Positions 53,538-62,660 of a DNA stretch of 64,000 nucleotides are shown in pieces. Origin of the DNA: Rhodoferax fermentans (GTDB taxonomy: Bacteria > Pseudomonadota > Gammaproteobacteria > Burkholderiales > Burkholderiaceae_C); the NCBI RefSeq assembly GCF_002017865.1, contig NZ_MTJN01000002.1, positions 2,604,001-2,668,000 on the forward strand. The letters are read 5' to 3'. The position numbers were made by a program, and so were the translations under genes. The notes under the pieces were generated by a model that saw nothing but the letters and a program-made list of their open reading frames with translations, ran no database searches and was not told where the DNA came from. Each line of letters begins with the position of its first letter. The first letter of the stretch is position 1.

Positions 53538-54833
53538 ATGAACCTTTCCTTTGCGAACAAGACTTTCATGGGTGGGGAGCCGACCTGGGCGAACGCCTGC
53601 GTGGGTGACAACGGGACGCCAGGGGCCATCGACTATGCAAAAGGCTTCGCTTCTGCGGCGAACACCTTGCTTGACAGCGCGATTGCTGATCAGGGCTTAA
53701 ACCTGCCGGTCGATACCCTGGTTTATCCCGTTTGCTTCACGATGCGTCATGCCATCGAGCTGTTCCTGAAGAAATTCAAGGAGGATTTGGCCGAAATCGG
53801 AGCCCTTCGATGCGTTGCGTTGCCAGTTTTCGATCAAGTGGCCTCGCATGACCTGAACCGGATTTGGACCTATGTGAAGACCCACGCGCTAGCGACTGAC
53901 GAGAGGCTCGTCGCCCATGTAAATCAGTTGGATGAGTACATCACCGACGTTGCAGCCTTGGATGCGACAGGTCAGGTTTTTCGCTATCCGTCTGATGTAG
54001 ACAACAAGAAGCATCTGACGAGCATCGGCATCATCAACTTCCTTGTTCTGAAGCGCCGGTTCAAGCAACTCCAGCCGTTGCTTGAGGGACTGAATCGAAC
54101 ATTTGTTGACCTGATTGAGGAGTACCGTTGGGGGACCTTCACGGCAAGCTTATCGCGGCTGCAACTACGTAAGCTTGCCTCAGATTTGCCGGCACGTTCG
54201 AGGTGGGGCGAGGCCTTCTTTGACCAGGTGAGGGTTGATCTAAAGACAAAGTACAAAGTGAGCAGCAGGGAGCTTTGTCGGGCGATCAAGCTGATTCAGA
54301 CGCGGCACGAGATGGCCGCCTGCATAGGAGCCCCGGTGCCCATTCCCAGGCTTTCGGTTGCTGCTCTTGAGCGATTTTTCGACAAATGGTGCGCAGCAAA
54401 TGACCTGCAGCTAGTCATTGACCCGCCACCGCCGCGCTTTGTTTCTCTTACTGACATAGCGGAGGCGCTGCGATATGACGTAAATCGGCAGGACCTAGGC
54501 ATAGGTCTGGCGGCAGAGATCGACCCTGACGAGTTTGCTGCCATCAATGCACTTTTCTATTTCGAGAGCGAAGCCCCAGTGTCCGAGGCGTTCGAGCGTG
54601 TTCTTGCCATCTATCAAAGGGAAGCCGATGGCTACAAGGCTAACCTAGCCGCATACCAGCAGTCGCTGGGGCACATGATGGGGAAGATAAGGGTCTTCGA
54701 CCGTATCCTCTACTCGTTGGATTTCCTGGGTCAGACCGAGATTTTGGAGGCCATTATCCAGCGGTATGGCCTTGAGCCAGCGCGAAGGAGACTGCTTGAA
54801 AAGAGCAACATCATGAAGGCGATTCCCACGTAA
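53538..54833 (+). CDS. uncharacterised 431-residue protein
   Basis: I do not recognise this gene. The product is soluble, mostly helical, with no signal peptide. Residues about 55-85 (VCFTMRHAIELFLKKFKEDL) look like a HEPN-type or four-helix-bundle segment, though no RxxxxH nuclease motif is clear. The C-terminal 60 residues include RYGLEPARRRLLEKS. It sits alone before the direct repeat that borders the Gabija cassette, and such neighbours are often defence-associated (inference). Confidence 0.6.
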   Translation: MNLSFANKTFMGGEPTWANACVGDNGTPGAIDYAKGFASAANTLLDSAIADQGLNLPVDTLVYPVCFTMRHAIELFLKKFKEDLAEIGALRCVALPVFDQVASHDLNRIWTYVKTHALATDERLVAHVNQLDEYITDVAALDATGQVFRYPSDVDNKKHLTSIGIINFLVLKRRFKQLQPLLEGLNRTFVDLIEEYRWGTFTASLSRLQLRKLASDLPARSRWGEAFFDQVRVDLKTKYKVSSRELCRAIKLIQTRHEMAACIGAPVPIPRLSVAALERFFDKWCAANDLQLVIDPPPPRFVSLTDIAEALRYDVNRQDLGIGLAAEIDPDEFAAINALFYFESEAPVSEAFERVLAIYQREADGYKANLAAYQQSLGHMMGKIRVFDRILYSLDFLGQTEILEAIIQRYGLEPARRRLLEKSNIMKAIPT

Positions 54834-54918
54834 CGCCTGTCGACGCTGAAGCCGCCTCCAGTGCTCCCCGGATTCCTCGGCTGCTGGTCGTCAGGCCTGC
54901 TGCAAACGACAGCAATCG

Positions 54919-54976
54919 GCCTTGAAGAGTCACAGGCCTGAAGGTTGACCAGTTTTCCGGGCGGCCGACTGTTGAA
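54919..54976. repeat. 58-bp direct repeat, copy 1
   Basis: Copy 1 of a 58-bp sequence, starting GCCTTGAAGAGTCACAGG and ending GGCCGACTGTTGAA. It matches 61213-61270 in the same orientation at 57 of 58 positions (C at 54950 versus A at 61244). The two copies bracket the Gabija cassette. Confidence 0.9.
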
Positions 54977-54998
54977 GACTGAAAGCGGTCTTTTTTTT
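54975..54998 (+). terminator. weak intrinsic terminator
   Basis: AAGAC and GTCTT form a short stem over an 8-nt loop, followed directly by a run of eight T. It lies about 140 bp after the uncharacterised 431-residue gene and overlaps the end of the direct repeat. Confidence 0.45.
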
Positions 54999-55193
54999 CT
55001 TTTCGCAACGACTGCTGACACCAATACTGCTCATTGAGTTTAGTGCTGCTAAGCTACGTGCGTTTAGCAATTTGTTGTAGTTACGTAATGCCCGTGATCG
55101 CAAATCTGTGAGGCTTTCGAAGCTCGCGTTCCATCAAAGAGGTGAGAAAGCGGGTTTCTGGCTATGCGGCTATTCCTCGCAATTGAGAATGAC

Positions 55194-56954
55194 ATGGCCA
55201 AAACAGCACGAATTTATAAGATAACTATTCAACGCTTCAGGGGCATCCACTCCCTAACATGGCTGCCTGCGAAAGGAATGAACGTCATCCTGGGTGGGGG
55301 TGACGTCGGAAAAACGACCATCCTCGAAGCTATTGCACTGCTGCTCTCGCCATCGAACACTGCGGTCATCTCTGAGGCCGATTACTGGGCGCGGGACAGC
55401 GCACAGGAATTCGTCATCGAAGCCGTCATGACCCTACCCGATACGACCGGGATCGGCTCGCAGAACACTTTTGCTTGGCCATGGGCGTGGAACGGGCAAG
55501 ATGCCATAACTCCGTCAGCCAACGGGGAAGAAGACCTTCCCGAGCCCGGCGAGCCGGTGTATCGCGTGCGCGTACGGGGAACCACGGAATTGGAAATCAC
55601 GTGGGAGGTCATGCAACCCAACGAAGAAATCGACCATTTTTCGACAGCCGTTCGCCGGCGTATCGGCTTGGTCCGAATGAGCGCTGATGAGCGCAACGAT
55701 CGCGATCTGCGCCTTGTCTATGGCTCAGCGCTGGATCGGTTATTGGCTGATAACGCATTGCGTGCACGTATCGGCAAGGAGGTCGCTGGGCTCAATTTGC
55801 ACGATTCGCTCAACGACAAGGCTAAGGAGGCGATCGAATCGCTGGATGCGCGCATGGCCGGTGCTGCGCTTCCCTGCGATTTGAAACTCGGTCTCACGAC
55901 CAGCCAGGGGTTGTCCATCGGCGCGCTCATCGGACTGATGGCGACCAAGAATGGGGTGACGTTGCCCCTGAGCAGTTGGGGTTCTGGCACCAGACGAATG
56001 GCTGCGCTCGAAATCGCATCGTCAACAGGCAAGGAAGCAAGCGTTACGCTCATCGATGAGATTGAGCGTGGGCTTGAGCCGTACCGTCTGCGCAAGCTCA
56101 TCAATATCCTGACCAGCCAACACGGGCAGATTTTTCTCACGACGCATAGCCCTGTCGCCATTTCGTGTGCCGAAGACGCTCACCTTTGGTATCTGGACAG
56201 CCTGGGCTCCATCGGTGCGTTGCCTCGGGACAAGATCGGGCCACAGCAGAAACGCGATCCTGAAACGTTCCTGGCGCGTGTGGCCGTTATTGCAGAAGGC
56301 CCCACCGAAGTCGGCTTTTTGCAGTACTTATTAGAGAAGGCTTTTAAGGGCAACCCGCTCGATCACGGGGTGCGAGTCTGCGATGGTCAGGGTAACAGTG
56401 CGACCTTGGATCTGTTGGAGACGCTCGCGTCTTCCGGTTTGCTGTTTGCCGGCCTGGTTGACGACGAAGGTACCGCGCCAGAGCGGTGGAAGAAACTGAA
56501 AGACAAGCTCAAAGGGCGACTGCACCAGTGGCCCAAGGGCTGCACCGAAGATCATGTGATCGGGGCCGTTCCCGAGGCAAATCTTCTCGCACTGCTGAAG
56601 GATGCAGAAGGCGAACTAGACGGCTATCGACTTCGGACTTTGGCGGAGCGCCTCGGACTTCAAGACAAGAGCACGGAGGCGATAGATGCGGCGCTGAAAG
56701 CCTCTGGAAAAACGTGGCGCGCTTTAATCATTGCAGCAGCTAGCGGCAGCAAGGATGGGGCGCCCGCAGGTCAAGAAAAGGCTTGGAAGAAGCATTCCCA
56801 GCAATGGTTCAAGTCCACTGTCGGTGGACAGGAGTTGGCCCAGAAAATGGTCACTCTAGGCGCTTGGACGGAAGTACAGCCGCAGTTGCTTCCGTTGATC
56901 AACGCGGTACTTGCAGCCGTGGGTCACCAGGCCTTGCAAGAGCTCGATCTATGA
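55194..56954 (+). CDS. gajA: Gabija GajA-like OLD-family ATP-dependent nuclease
   Basis: A 586-residue protein. The N-terminal ABC-type ATPase has Walker A GGGDVGKTT (34-42), and later LIDEIERGLEPYRLRKL with LTTHSPVAISCAEDAHLW. The C-terminal TOPRIM nuclease begins VAVIAEGPTEVGFLQYLL (about 365) and has GLVDDEGTAPE. This is the OLD/GajA layout and length. ATG 55194 is preferred over the in-frame start at 55164. It overlaps the helicase gene by 4 nt. In known Gabija, GajA nicks DNA once nucleotide pools fall. Confidence 0.88.
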   Translation: MAKTARIYKITIQRFRGIHSLTWLPAKGMNVILGGGDVGKTTILEAIALLLSPSNTAVISEADYWARDSAQEFVIEAVMTLPDTTGIGSQNTFAWPWAWNGQDAITPSANGEEDLPEPGEPVYRVRVRGTTELEITWEVMQPNEEIDHFSTAVRRRIGLVRMSADERNDRDLRLVYGSALDRLLADNALRARIGKEVAGLNLHDSLNDKAKEAIESLDARMAGAALPCDLKLGLTTSQGLSIGALIGLMATKNGVTLPLSSWGSGTRRMAALEIASSTGKEASVTLIDEIERGLEPYRLRKLINILTSQHGQIFLTTHSPVAISCAEDAHLWYLDSLGSIGALPRDKIGPQQKRDPETFLARVAVIAEGPTEVGFLQYLLEKAFKGNPLDHGVRVCDGQGNSATLDLLETLASSGLLFAGLVDDEGTAPERWKKLKDKLKGRLHQWPKGCTEDHVIGAVPEANLLALLKDAEGELDGYRLRTLAERLGLQDKSTEAIDAALKASGKTWRALIIAAASGSKDGAPAGQEKAWKKHSQQWFKSTVGGQELAQKMVTLGAWTEVQPQLLPLINAVLAAVGHQALQELDL

Positions 56955-58480
56955 GCGACCAGGCCGTCGCCAAGCTTCTACGCTCAGCTGAGCCGCTGGT
57001 AATCATTGAAGCAGCGGCGGGCTGCGGCAAGACATACCAGGGCGCTGCGTACGCGCAGGAGATGGTGGGAGCGCTCGGTGATGGCCGCTTGCTCATCCTG
57101 ACGCACACCCACGCCGCTTGCTCTGTCTTTGCAGAACGCACTAAGAAGGCCGGGTCACGCGTCGAAATCAAGACCATCGATGCCTTGATTGCGCAGATCG
57201 CGCTGGCGTACCACAAGCCACTTGATCTTCCGCGCGATCTGACCTCCTGGGCTTGGCAGGGTGGAGGGCAAGGCTTTGAGATCATGGCGACCAAGGTCGC
57301 AGGATTTCTGCGCCATCAGCCAATGGTGGTTCGTGTACTGGCCCAACGCTACCCAGTCATCGTGTGCGATGAACACCAGGACTCCAGTGTCGATCAGCAC
57401 AGTGTTGTCATGTCCTTGCTGTCCGCTGGAGCAACCGTCCGGATCTTTGGAGATCCCATGCAGCGGATTTACGGGGCCAAGACCGACAAAGCGGCGCGCG
57501 AGGATCGTGCCCGCTGGGACGCTTTGAAGACGCAGGGAGTAGGTGAGAAGCTGGTCACCCCTCACCGCTGGCAAACCGGTTGCCCTCTATTGGGGGCTTG
57601 GATAATCGAGGCGAGGGAGAGCTTGGAACGCGGAACTCCCATAGACCTGACCGGAGCGCTGCCTCCATCAGTTAGGGTGCTTGTCGGGAACAACACGGCT
57701 CAGATGCGAACGGGCTACCAACTGACCAAGGACCACAGGGCACCGATCGACACGGTGCTTAAAAGCAGCCCGCAGTTGATGGTCCTCGCATCGCAGAACG
57801 ACTTGGTATCGGCACTTCGAGCCTTCTGGTTTCGGACAGTGCCGATCTGGGAAGGGCATACGCGTGATGCGCTAGGGGCGCTCGTGCAGACACTGCGCAC
57901 CGGTCATGGCGATCCGGAGGCGCTGGCGCAGGGTGTCATCACCTTCATGGGCTGCGTCGCGGCGGGATTCAGCCCATCCAGCCACGGTGAACGACTTTTG
58001 CAGGAAGTCCGCACCGGGGCGGCACGCCCCACCACCGGAAAGCCGGCCAACATCCAGGCGGTCGCACGATGCCTGCTGAACAATCCCTCGCACACGGGCG
58101 TCTCGGACGCGTTCGCAAAAATTACTGCGCTGGTGAAGGACAACGCTGCGGGCTTCGACACCGTGAAGATCGATCACAGGTCCGAACTGCGAGATGCCGT
58201 GCGCATCGGCCAGTTCGCAGATCCGGACGAAGGATTTGCGGAGGTGTCGCGCATGCGTTCCTATTCCCATCCTTCATTACCAAAAAAGGTGCTCAGTAGC
58301 ATTCACAAGGCGAAGGGCCTGGAGTGCGACCACGCGATGCTGATGGCCTGCGACAAGGCGCAGTTCACATCGACCCTGTACGCCAAGTCCAAGATGTACG
58401 TAGCCCTTAGCAGGGCGAGAAAGTCGCTCACCTTGGTGGTTTCGACATCCAATCCCAGTCCCCTGTTCAAGCTCCGTTGA
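56951..58480 (+). CDS. gajB: Gabija GajB-like UvrD-family helicase
   Basis: A 509-residue superfamily 1 helicase. Walker A AAAGCGKT is at 21-28 (motif I), VIVCDEHQDSS near 138 (motif II, DEHQD rather than the common DEFQD), then RIFGDPMQRIYG (motif III). The C-terminal motifs include SSIHKAKGLECDHAML and YVALSRARKSLTLV. ATG 56951 overlaps the nuclease stop as ATGA; the frame open from 56783 is a shadow. Size and pairing match GajB. Confidence 0.9.
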   Translation: MSDQAVAKLLRSAEPLVIIEAAAGCGKTYQGAAYAQEMVGALGDGRLLILTHTHAACSVFAERTKKAGSRVEIKTIDALIAQIALAYHKPLDLPRDLTSWAWQGGGQGFEIMATKVAGFLRHQPMVVRVLAQRYPVIVCDEHQDSSVDQHSVVMSLLSAGATVRIFGDPMQRIYGAKTDKAAREDRARWDALKTQGVGEKLVTPHRWQTGCPLLGAWIIEARESLERGTPIDLTGALPPSVRVLVGNNTAQMRTGYQLTKDHRAPIDTVLKSSPQLMVLASQNDLVSALRAFWFRTVPIWEGHTRDALGALVQTLRTGHGDPEALAQGVITFMGCVAAGFSPSSHGERLLQEVRTGAARPTTGKPANIQAVARCLLNNPSHTGVSDAFAKITALVKDNAAGFDTVKIDHRSELRDAVRIGQFADPDEGFAEVSRMRSYSHPSLPKKVLSSIHKAKGLECDHAMLMACDKAQFTSTLYAKSKMYVALSRARKSLTLVVSTSNPSPLFKLR

Positions 58481-58492
58481 AGGACCGACCCC

Positions 58493-59404
58493 ATGAGCAA
58501 CTATTTCAGTGATCGGGAGCTTGGGCCGAGGGCCCGTACCGAGCAGACAATGAGTCCAGTGGCATGGGCCGGCATTGCGGTCCTGGTTGAGGCCCTGGCG
58601 AGTTCCGGAGCGTTCGGGGCGTCGTTTCCGCAAGTATGTCCCGATGGTCATGCGATCTGTGGCAACGACACGGACATGCTGAAAAGCGCAATCGAAGCGG
58701 AGATCGAGGGCCTGTCATGGCCGCTGCAACGCGACAAGGTCGAAGAAGATGATTTCATGCGAACGCGAAAGCCGTGGGCGCCCCCGACCCTTGTGGCGCT
58801 CGATTTCATCGAGTTCGTGTGGAGAAACGTTGCGCGGCCGATTCCGGGACGAGTTCACGATTACTACCGCCATCACCATCTGTCTTTCGACAGCGCGGAA
58901 GGGCGTTCCGCGTTCGTGACCGATGTGAACCGCATCCTCGCGCGTAACGGGCTGGCCTATGAGATTACCGAAAGCGGCGATGTCCGACGGATCTTGCCAG
59001 CCATCATCGGGGACTTGCTCGCAAGAGCCTACTTCCGGACCGGGGACCAACTGCTCAACGTTATGCTGGAAGAGGCGCGCAGGAAATTTTCCGATCCCGA
59101 TCCACTGATCCGCCGTGAAGCACTGGAGCGACTGTTCGATTCATGGGAGCGCGTCAAGACATTGGCAGACGAAAACAAGGCTAAGTCGGCGAAGTTGGTT
59201 CTGGACAGGGCAAGCCCTGAACCGGCATTTCGGCAGCTTCTTGAGAAGGAGGCCTTGGAGCTTCGAGAGATTGGGAACAGCTATCTGTTGCGCCATCACG
59301 AGCGAAGCCAAACACCTGTGATCGACACAGATCATGTCGACTACCTGTTTCACAGGCTCTTTTCGTTGGTGGATCTGGTGATCCGCAAGAACGCACCTCG
59401 CTAG
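58493..59404 (+). CDS. uncharacterised Gabija-linked protein (AbiJ/HEPN-like C-terminus)
   Basis: A 303-residue helical, soluble protein. The C-terminal segment SYLLRHHERSQTPVIDTDHV, followed by DYLFHRLFSLVDLVI, resembles the end of AbiJ-like abortive infection proteins as I recall them; the family call is uncertain. It starts 12 nt after the helicase with AAGGA upstream, so it is in the same operon. The N-terminal half is unassigned. It is not part of the standard two-gene Gabija system. Confidence 0.6.
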   Translation: MSNYFSDRELGPRARTEQTMSPVAWAGIAVLVEALASSGAFGASFPQVCPDGHAICGNDTDMLKSAIEAEIEGLSWPLQRDKVEEDDFMRTRKPWAPPTLVALDFIEFVWRNVARPIPGRVHDYYRHHHLSFDSAEGRSAFVTDVNRILARNGLAYEITESGDVRRILPAIIGDLLARAYFRTGDQLLNVMLEEARRKFSDPDPLIRREALERLFDSWERVKTLADENKAKSAKLVLDRASPEPAFRQLLEKEALELREIGNSYLLRHHERSQTPVIDTDHVDYLFHRLFSLVDLVIRKNAPR

Positions 59405-59499
59405 GAGCCGAGGCTCATGTGCTCGGGTTCAGATCTCATCGAAGCAGGGCAGTCGAAGCAAGTCTCGATAGGCGCATGCTTGGCCCTGGGAGCGGCTCA

Positions 59500-60507
59500 A
59501 TGAGCGAGCCTTTGCAGCACTACGTGCCCAAGTTCATGCTGCGGCGGTTCTCCTCTGGTGGGCGTGAATTGGTACATGCGTTCGACAAGCACCAGGACAA
59601 GATTTTTGCGTTCTCCACGTCGAAGAAATCTAAAGTGGGTGTCGCGGCGGAGCGAGCCATTTACGATTTTAATTTTCAGGGGGTTCCCCTGACGCTGGAA
59701 CCCGCACTGAGCAGCCTTGAAACCAAGGCAGCCGAGGTCACTGCGCGGGTCATCGCGGCTCAAGCGCTTCCCCCTGCCTGGCGCGAAGAGAAGGCAATTC
59801 TCGCCAGCTTCATGGCGGTGCAGCTCGTACGCACCAAGGCGATGATGGCAACCCTCGACGATCTTTCTAGTCGCATGGAAGGGTTTTTTCGTGCGGAGGG
59901 TGCCCCGGAGGAGTTCTTTCAGCCCGACCCTTTGGTCGGCAGCAAGGAGAACGCGCGAAAGGCCCACTACGCGGCATTGATTACCAATGCGTCGAGGGAC
60001 TGGGCGCCTCTGCTGCTGCAGAAGGTCTGGCATCTGATCAAGACCACCGACGACACGCCTTTTTTCATGGGGGATCATCCGGTCGTTCGGTTCAATGACC
60101 CCAATGCGGAAGGCCGCGGAAAACTCGGCTTGGCGTCCATCGGGGTTCAGCTGTACTTCCCGCTGTCTCCAACACTGGCGCTTTCCTTGATGTGCCCTAC
60201 ATATCTAGAAATGATGATCGATGGGATCGAGCGCATTGATCGGCTGCTTGTGGGCAGGCTCGGGGAGCCTAGCTCGCTCAGAGCGCAGCGGAAGGAGATT
60301 TCCGGCATCGTGGAGGCGCTTCTGGCAGGCTCCATGACGGAAGTACGCCCCGAGAACGTTGAACACTTCAATTCGCTGCAGGTGCTGGAAGCGGAGCGTT
60401 ACGTGTTCTCCGTCAAGAGTGATTTCTCCATGGTCAGGGAGATGATCCAGGAAGACGATACCGTTCGTTGGGGAACGAGATTTGTGGAAGGCTCAGGCCA
60501 CTTCTAA
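59500..60507 (+). CDS. DUF4238 domain-containing protein
   Basis: A 335-residue protein starting MSEPLQHYVPKFMLRRFSSG, the DUF4238 hallmark, with TDDTPFFMGDHPVVRF further on. The function of DUF4238 is unknown to me; such genes recur in mobile and defence contexts. The start is placed at ATG 59500 with GGGAGCGG; the open frame from 59419 is less likely. It is 95 bp after the preceding cassette gene and co-directional. Confidence 0.82.
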   Translation: MSEPLQHYVPKFMLRRFSSGGRELVHAFDKHQDKIFAFSTSKKSKVGVAAERAIYDFNFQGVPLTLEPALSSLETKAAEVTARVIAAQALPPAWREEKAILASFMAVQLVRTKAMMATLDDLSSRMEGFFRAEGAPEEFFQPDPLVGSKENARKAHYAALITNASRDWAPLLLQKVWHLIKTTDDTPFFMGDHPVVRFNDPNAEGRGKLGLASIGVQLYFPLSPTLALSLMCPTYLEMMIDGIERIDRLLVGRLGEPSSLRAQRKEISGIVEALLAGSMTEVRPENVEHFNSLQVLEAERYVFSVKSDFSMVREMIQEDDTVRWGTRFVEGSGHF

Positions 60508-60527
60508 CTACCAACATAGGAGCGGGC

Positions 60528-60698
60528 ATGCTCCTCGCGGTTGCTTTACACTGGTACCAAATTTCCGGCTTCGGTGCTGTGTCTACCACGGCGTTGTTCG
60601 GAGACTTCCTCAGCGGGTGTCTGGTGTTGTTTGCTTCCTTGTTCATGGTGTTCGAGATCTCTTTGGAGTTCGAGATGCAGCGAAAGGGGAAAAAATGA
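60528..60698 (+). CDS. small two-helix membrane protein
   Basis: A 56-residue frame with two hydrophobic segments (MLLAVALHWYQISGFG and then DFLSGCLVLFASLFMVFEIS) and a charged tail ending MQRKGKK. ATG 60528 has AGGAGCG 3-9 nt upstream, a strong ribosome-binding site, and lies 20 bp after the DUF4238 stop. It probably belongs to the same operon. Confidence 0.6.
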   Translation: MLLAVALHWYQISGFGAVSTTALFGDFLSGCLVLFASLFMVFEISLEFEMQRKGKK

Positions 60699-60808
60699 AG
60701 CTAAAACTCAGGCTGAAAAGCAATCGAAAGGGCGCGGGGTTACTGGGGGTATGCGCACTGGACACTGCAGGGAAGTCACGGCTTCGCTTCGGAAGACTTA
60801 GGCCCTGA
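60695..60808 (+). CDS. 37-residue basic peptide
   Basis: A short frame overlapping the preceding stop as ATGA, starting MKLKLRLKSNRKG. It is very basic and ends 27 bp before the operon terminator. The overlap and the GGGG upstream favour translation, but no family is known. Confidence 0.35.
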   Translation: MKLKLRLKSNRKGAGLLGVCALDTAGKSRLRFGRLRP

Positions 60809-60835
60809 GAGTGCCCCATCCCCCGCCAATTCGAG

Positions 60836-60866
60836 AAAGCGTCTTTAAGACGCTTTTTCTTTTTTA
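60836..60866 (+). terminator. intrinsic terminator of the Gabija cassette
   Basis: AAAGCGTCT (60836-60844), loop TTA, and AGACGCTTT (60848-60856) form a perfect 9-bp stem followed by TT-C-TTTTTT. It closes the operon running from gajA. Confidence 0.92.
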
Positions 60867-61212
60867 GGCAGTTGCGTAGCACTTCGTCATTTGTTCGCGA
60901 ATGTTTGATTAGTGTTTGTCAGCGGACTTGCGGCGCGGAGTACGAGTGACTGCAATCGCTGCACAGGAGCCGACTGTGCCGACCTTCTGATTTTTCGTGG
61001 TGGATGACTGCTTATGAGCACTGATTCCCAATGGCAGCACCTGGTCGTCACGAGACGACCACTTTGAAGATGGGCAACCTCGGTAGCGGACATTGGCGGC
61101 AAAAACTGCAGACGCGTGAATGTCGGCTATCGGGCATCGATTTGGACAGCCGCTACGACAGCAATGGGTCGGGAACTGCCCGTCACGGCGGAAACCTGAA
61201 TGACTCTTGCCA

Positions 61213-61270
61213 GCCTTGAAGAGTCACAGGCCTGAAGGTTGACAAGTTTTCCGGGCGGCCGACTGTTGAA
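61213..61270. repeat. 58-bp direct repeat, copy 2
   Basis: Same orientation and 57 of 58 identical to 54919-54976. The surrounding 60.87-61.34 kb stretch holds no gene. It also contains GAATGTCGGCT-like words shared with 41.4 kb, which look like a dispersed intergenic repeat family. Confidence 0.9.
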
Positions 61271-61343
61271 TCCAAGCTGCATTTCGGCTGTCCATCGTGC
61301 CTGTGTTGCCAAACTGCCCGGCATCACCGAATTGACTATCCCC

Positions 61344-62660
61344 CTAGTCGTTGTATCCCTGTGCTTTATTGAACTTGCGCAGATGGGCGCGCGTGCCCGC
61401 AAAGATGCTCTGGGCCATGGCCATCGGGAAGTCAGGCGGCAGAGCCTGCTCAACCGCCAACAGGGCTGCATCTATGCGCTGCACCATCTCCAGCATGGCC
61501 GGCCAGGCATCTTGCACACCGCTGGTCTGGGCCAGTTGTTCCCAGTGTCTGCGCTGCACTTCACTGAGTCGGTAGTGGGCGGTTCTGGAGCGTACTGCCA
61601 TCGACAACTTGGCTTTCTTGTAGGCGATGTCATAAGGTCCGGTACCTATCAGCGGCCAGGCGGAGATCACGTCATACAGGGGTGTCATGCGGTAGCCTCC
61701 ACCCGGCAGGTGAAAGAGAGAGTAGTTCTTGGCATGGCCGTCGATGGCGCCCAATAACCAGAACAACAACTGGGCACACAGAAAGGTTCGGCCATCCTGC
61801 TGTGCTGACACCGAGCCTTTGAGTACCTCCAGACAGTCCTGCATGCCTGGACCGCCCTTGGCTTCGTACTTGGTGTCACTGCCCACGCCCAAGGCCTGAC
61901 ACAGATCCTCCTGAACCAGACGGGTGATCCAGGGGCCTTCCTGCCATTGCCGGTCAAAGCGTTCCACCACCAGGACACGTCTGTCACCAAAGTCAGCGAT
62001 CTCACAGTGGGCAACCGGCAGCTTAAGCTGGGCCAGGATTTGGCTGCACAGCCATTCGTTCTCGACCGAGCGACGCAGATCAAGCTGGCGACCGGGGGTG
62101 ACACCAATGGTGGGTTTGAGGATGTGGGTGGTGGGGGTAGACCCAAGGGGGTGACACCATTGCTGACCGACGCGCAGTAAGGCTGTTTTCTCCTGGGCAC
62201 CACCGATGGTCAGCCGATAGCCGGTATCGACCAGAGGATCTGGGGTTGAGGCATCACCGAGACTGGCCAGATGTGCCTCAAGCTGGGAGCCGCTGAGTAC
62301 GTTGTAGCTCAGGTGGCCAACGGGAGCAGGCGTCTCACCGGGGGGCAGGAGTTGGAGCGCACCCACGCAGTCACGGCCAATGGCTTGCAGCATCGCAAAG
62401 ATATCGGTCTGGGTAAGCTTCAGGCGGGTGCACAGGCGTTGTCGGATGCCCTCACTGTCGGGCAGAAGGTTGTCGAAGTAATTCTTGACCACTGCACCTT
62501 CGAGGGGTTTGTCTGCGGTGAGGGGCAAAGACAGGGAGATCGGGCGAGCCTGGGCTTGGGCCAGCCAACTGGGGGCATAGTCAAAGAGGTGGTGTCCATC
62601 TCGGCGCACGTGCCAAGTGCCAACCTGTTGGTCGTTGATCCAGGCGACGAGTTCTCTCAT
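61344..62660 (-). CDS. hipA: HipA-family serine/threonine kinase toxin
   Basis: A 438-residue protein with the HipA layout. The N-terminal subdomain has ISLSLPLTADKP, NYFDNLLPDSEGIRQRL and DCVGALQL. The kinase-like core has RLTIGGAQEKTALL, then THILKPTI, the SVENEWLCSQI segment, VLVVERFDRQW, the catalytic AIDGHAKNYSLF and PLYDVISAWP. HipA kinases phosphorylate glutamyl-tRNA synthetase and cause growth arrest. ATG 62658-62660 is the start. No HipB-like helix-turn-helix gene was found in the 650 bp upstream, unlike the usual hipBA order. Confidence 0.93.
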   Translation of the reverse strand: MRELVAWINDQQVGTWHVRRDGHHLFDYAPSWLAQAQARPISLSLPLTADKPLEGAVVKNYFDNLLPDSEGIRQRLCTRLKLTQTDIFAMLQAIGRDCVGALQLLPPGETPAPVGHLSYNVLSGSQLEAHLASLGDASTPDPLVDTGYRLTIGGAQEKTALLRVGQQWCHPLGSTPTTHILKPTIGVTPGRQLDLRRSVENEWLCSQILAQLKLPVAHCEIADFGDRRVLVVERFDRQWQEGPWITRLVQEDLCQALGVGSDTKYEAKGGPGMQDCLEVLKGSVSAQQDGRTFLCAQLLFWLLGAIDGHAKNYSLFHLPGGGYRMTPLYDVISAWPLIGTGPYDIAYKKAKLSMAVRSRTAHYRLSEVQRRHWEQLAQTSGVQDAWPAMLEMVQRIDAALLAVEQALPPDFPMAMAQSIFAGTRAHLRKFNKAQGYND

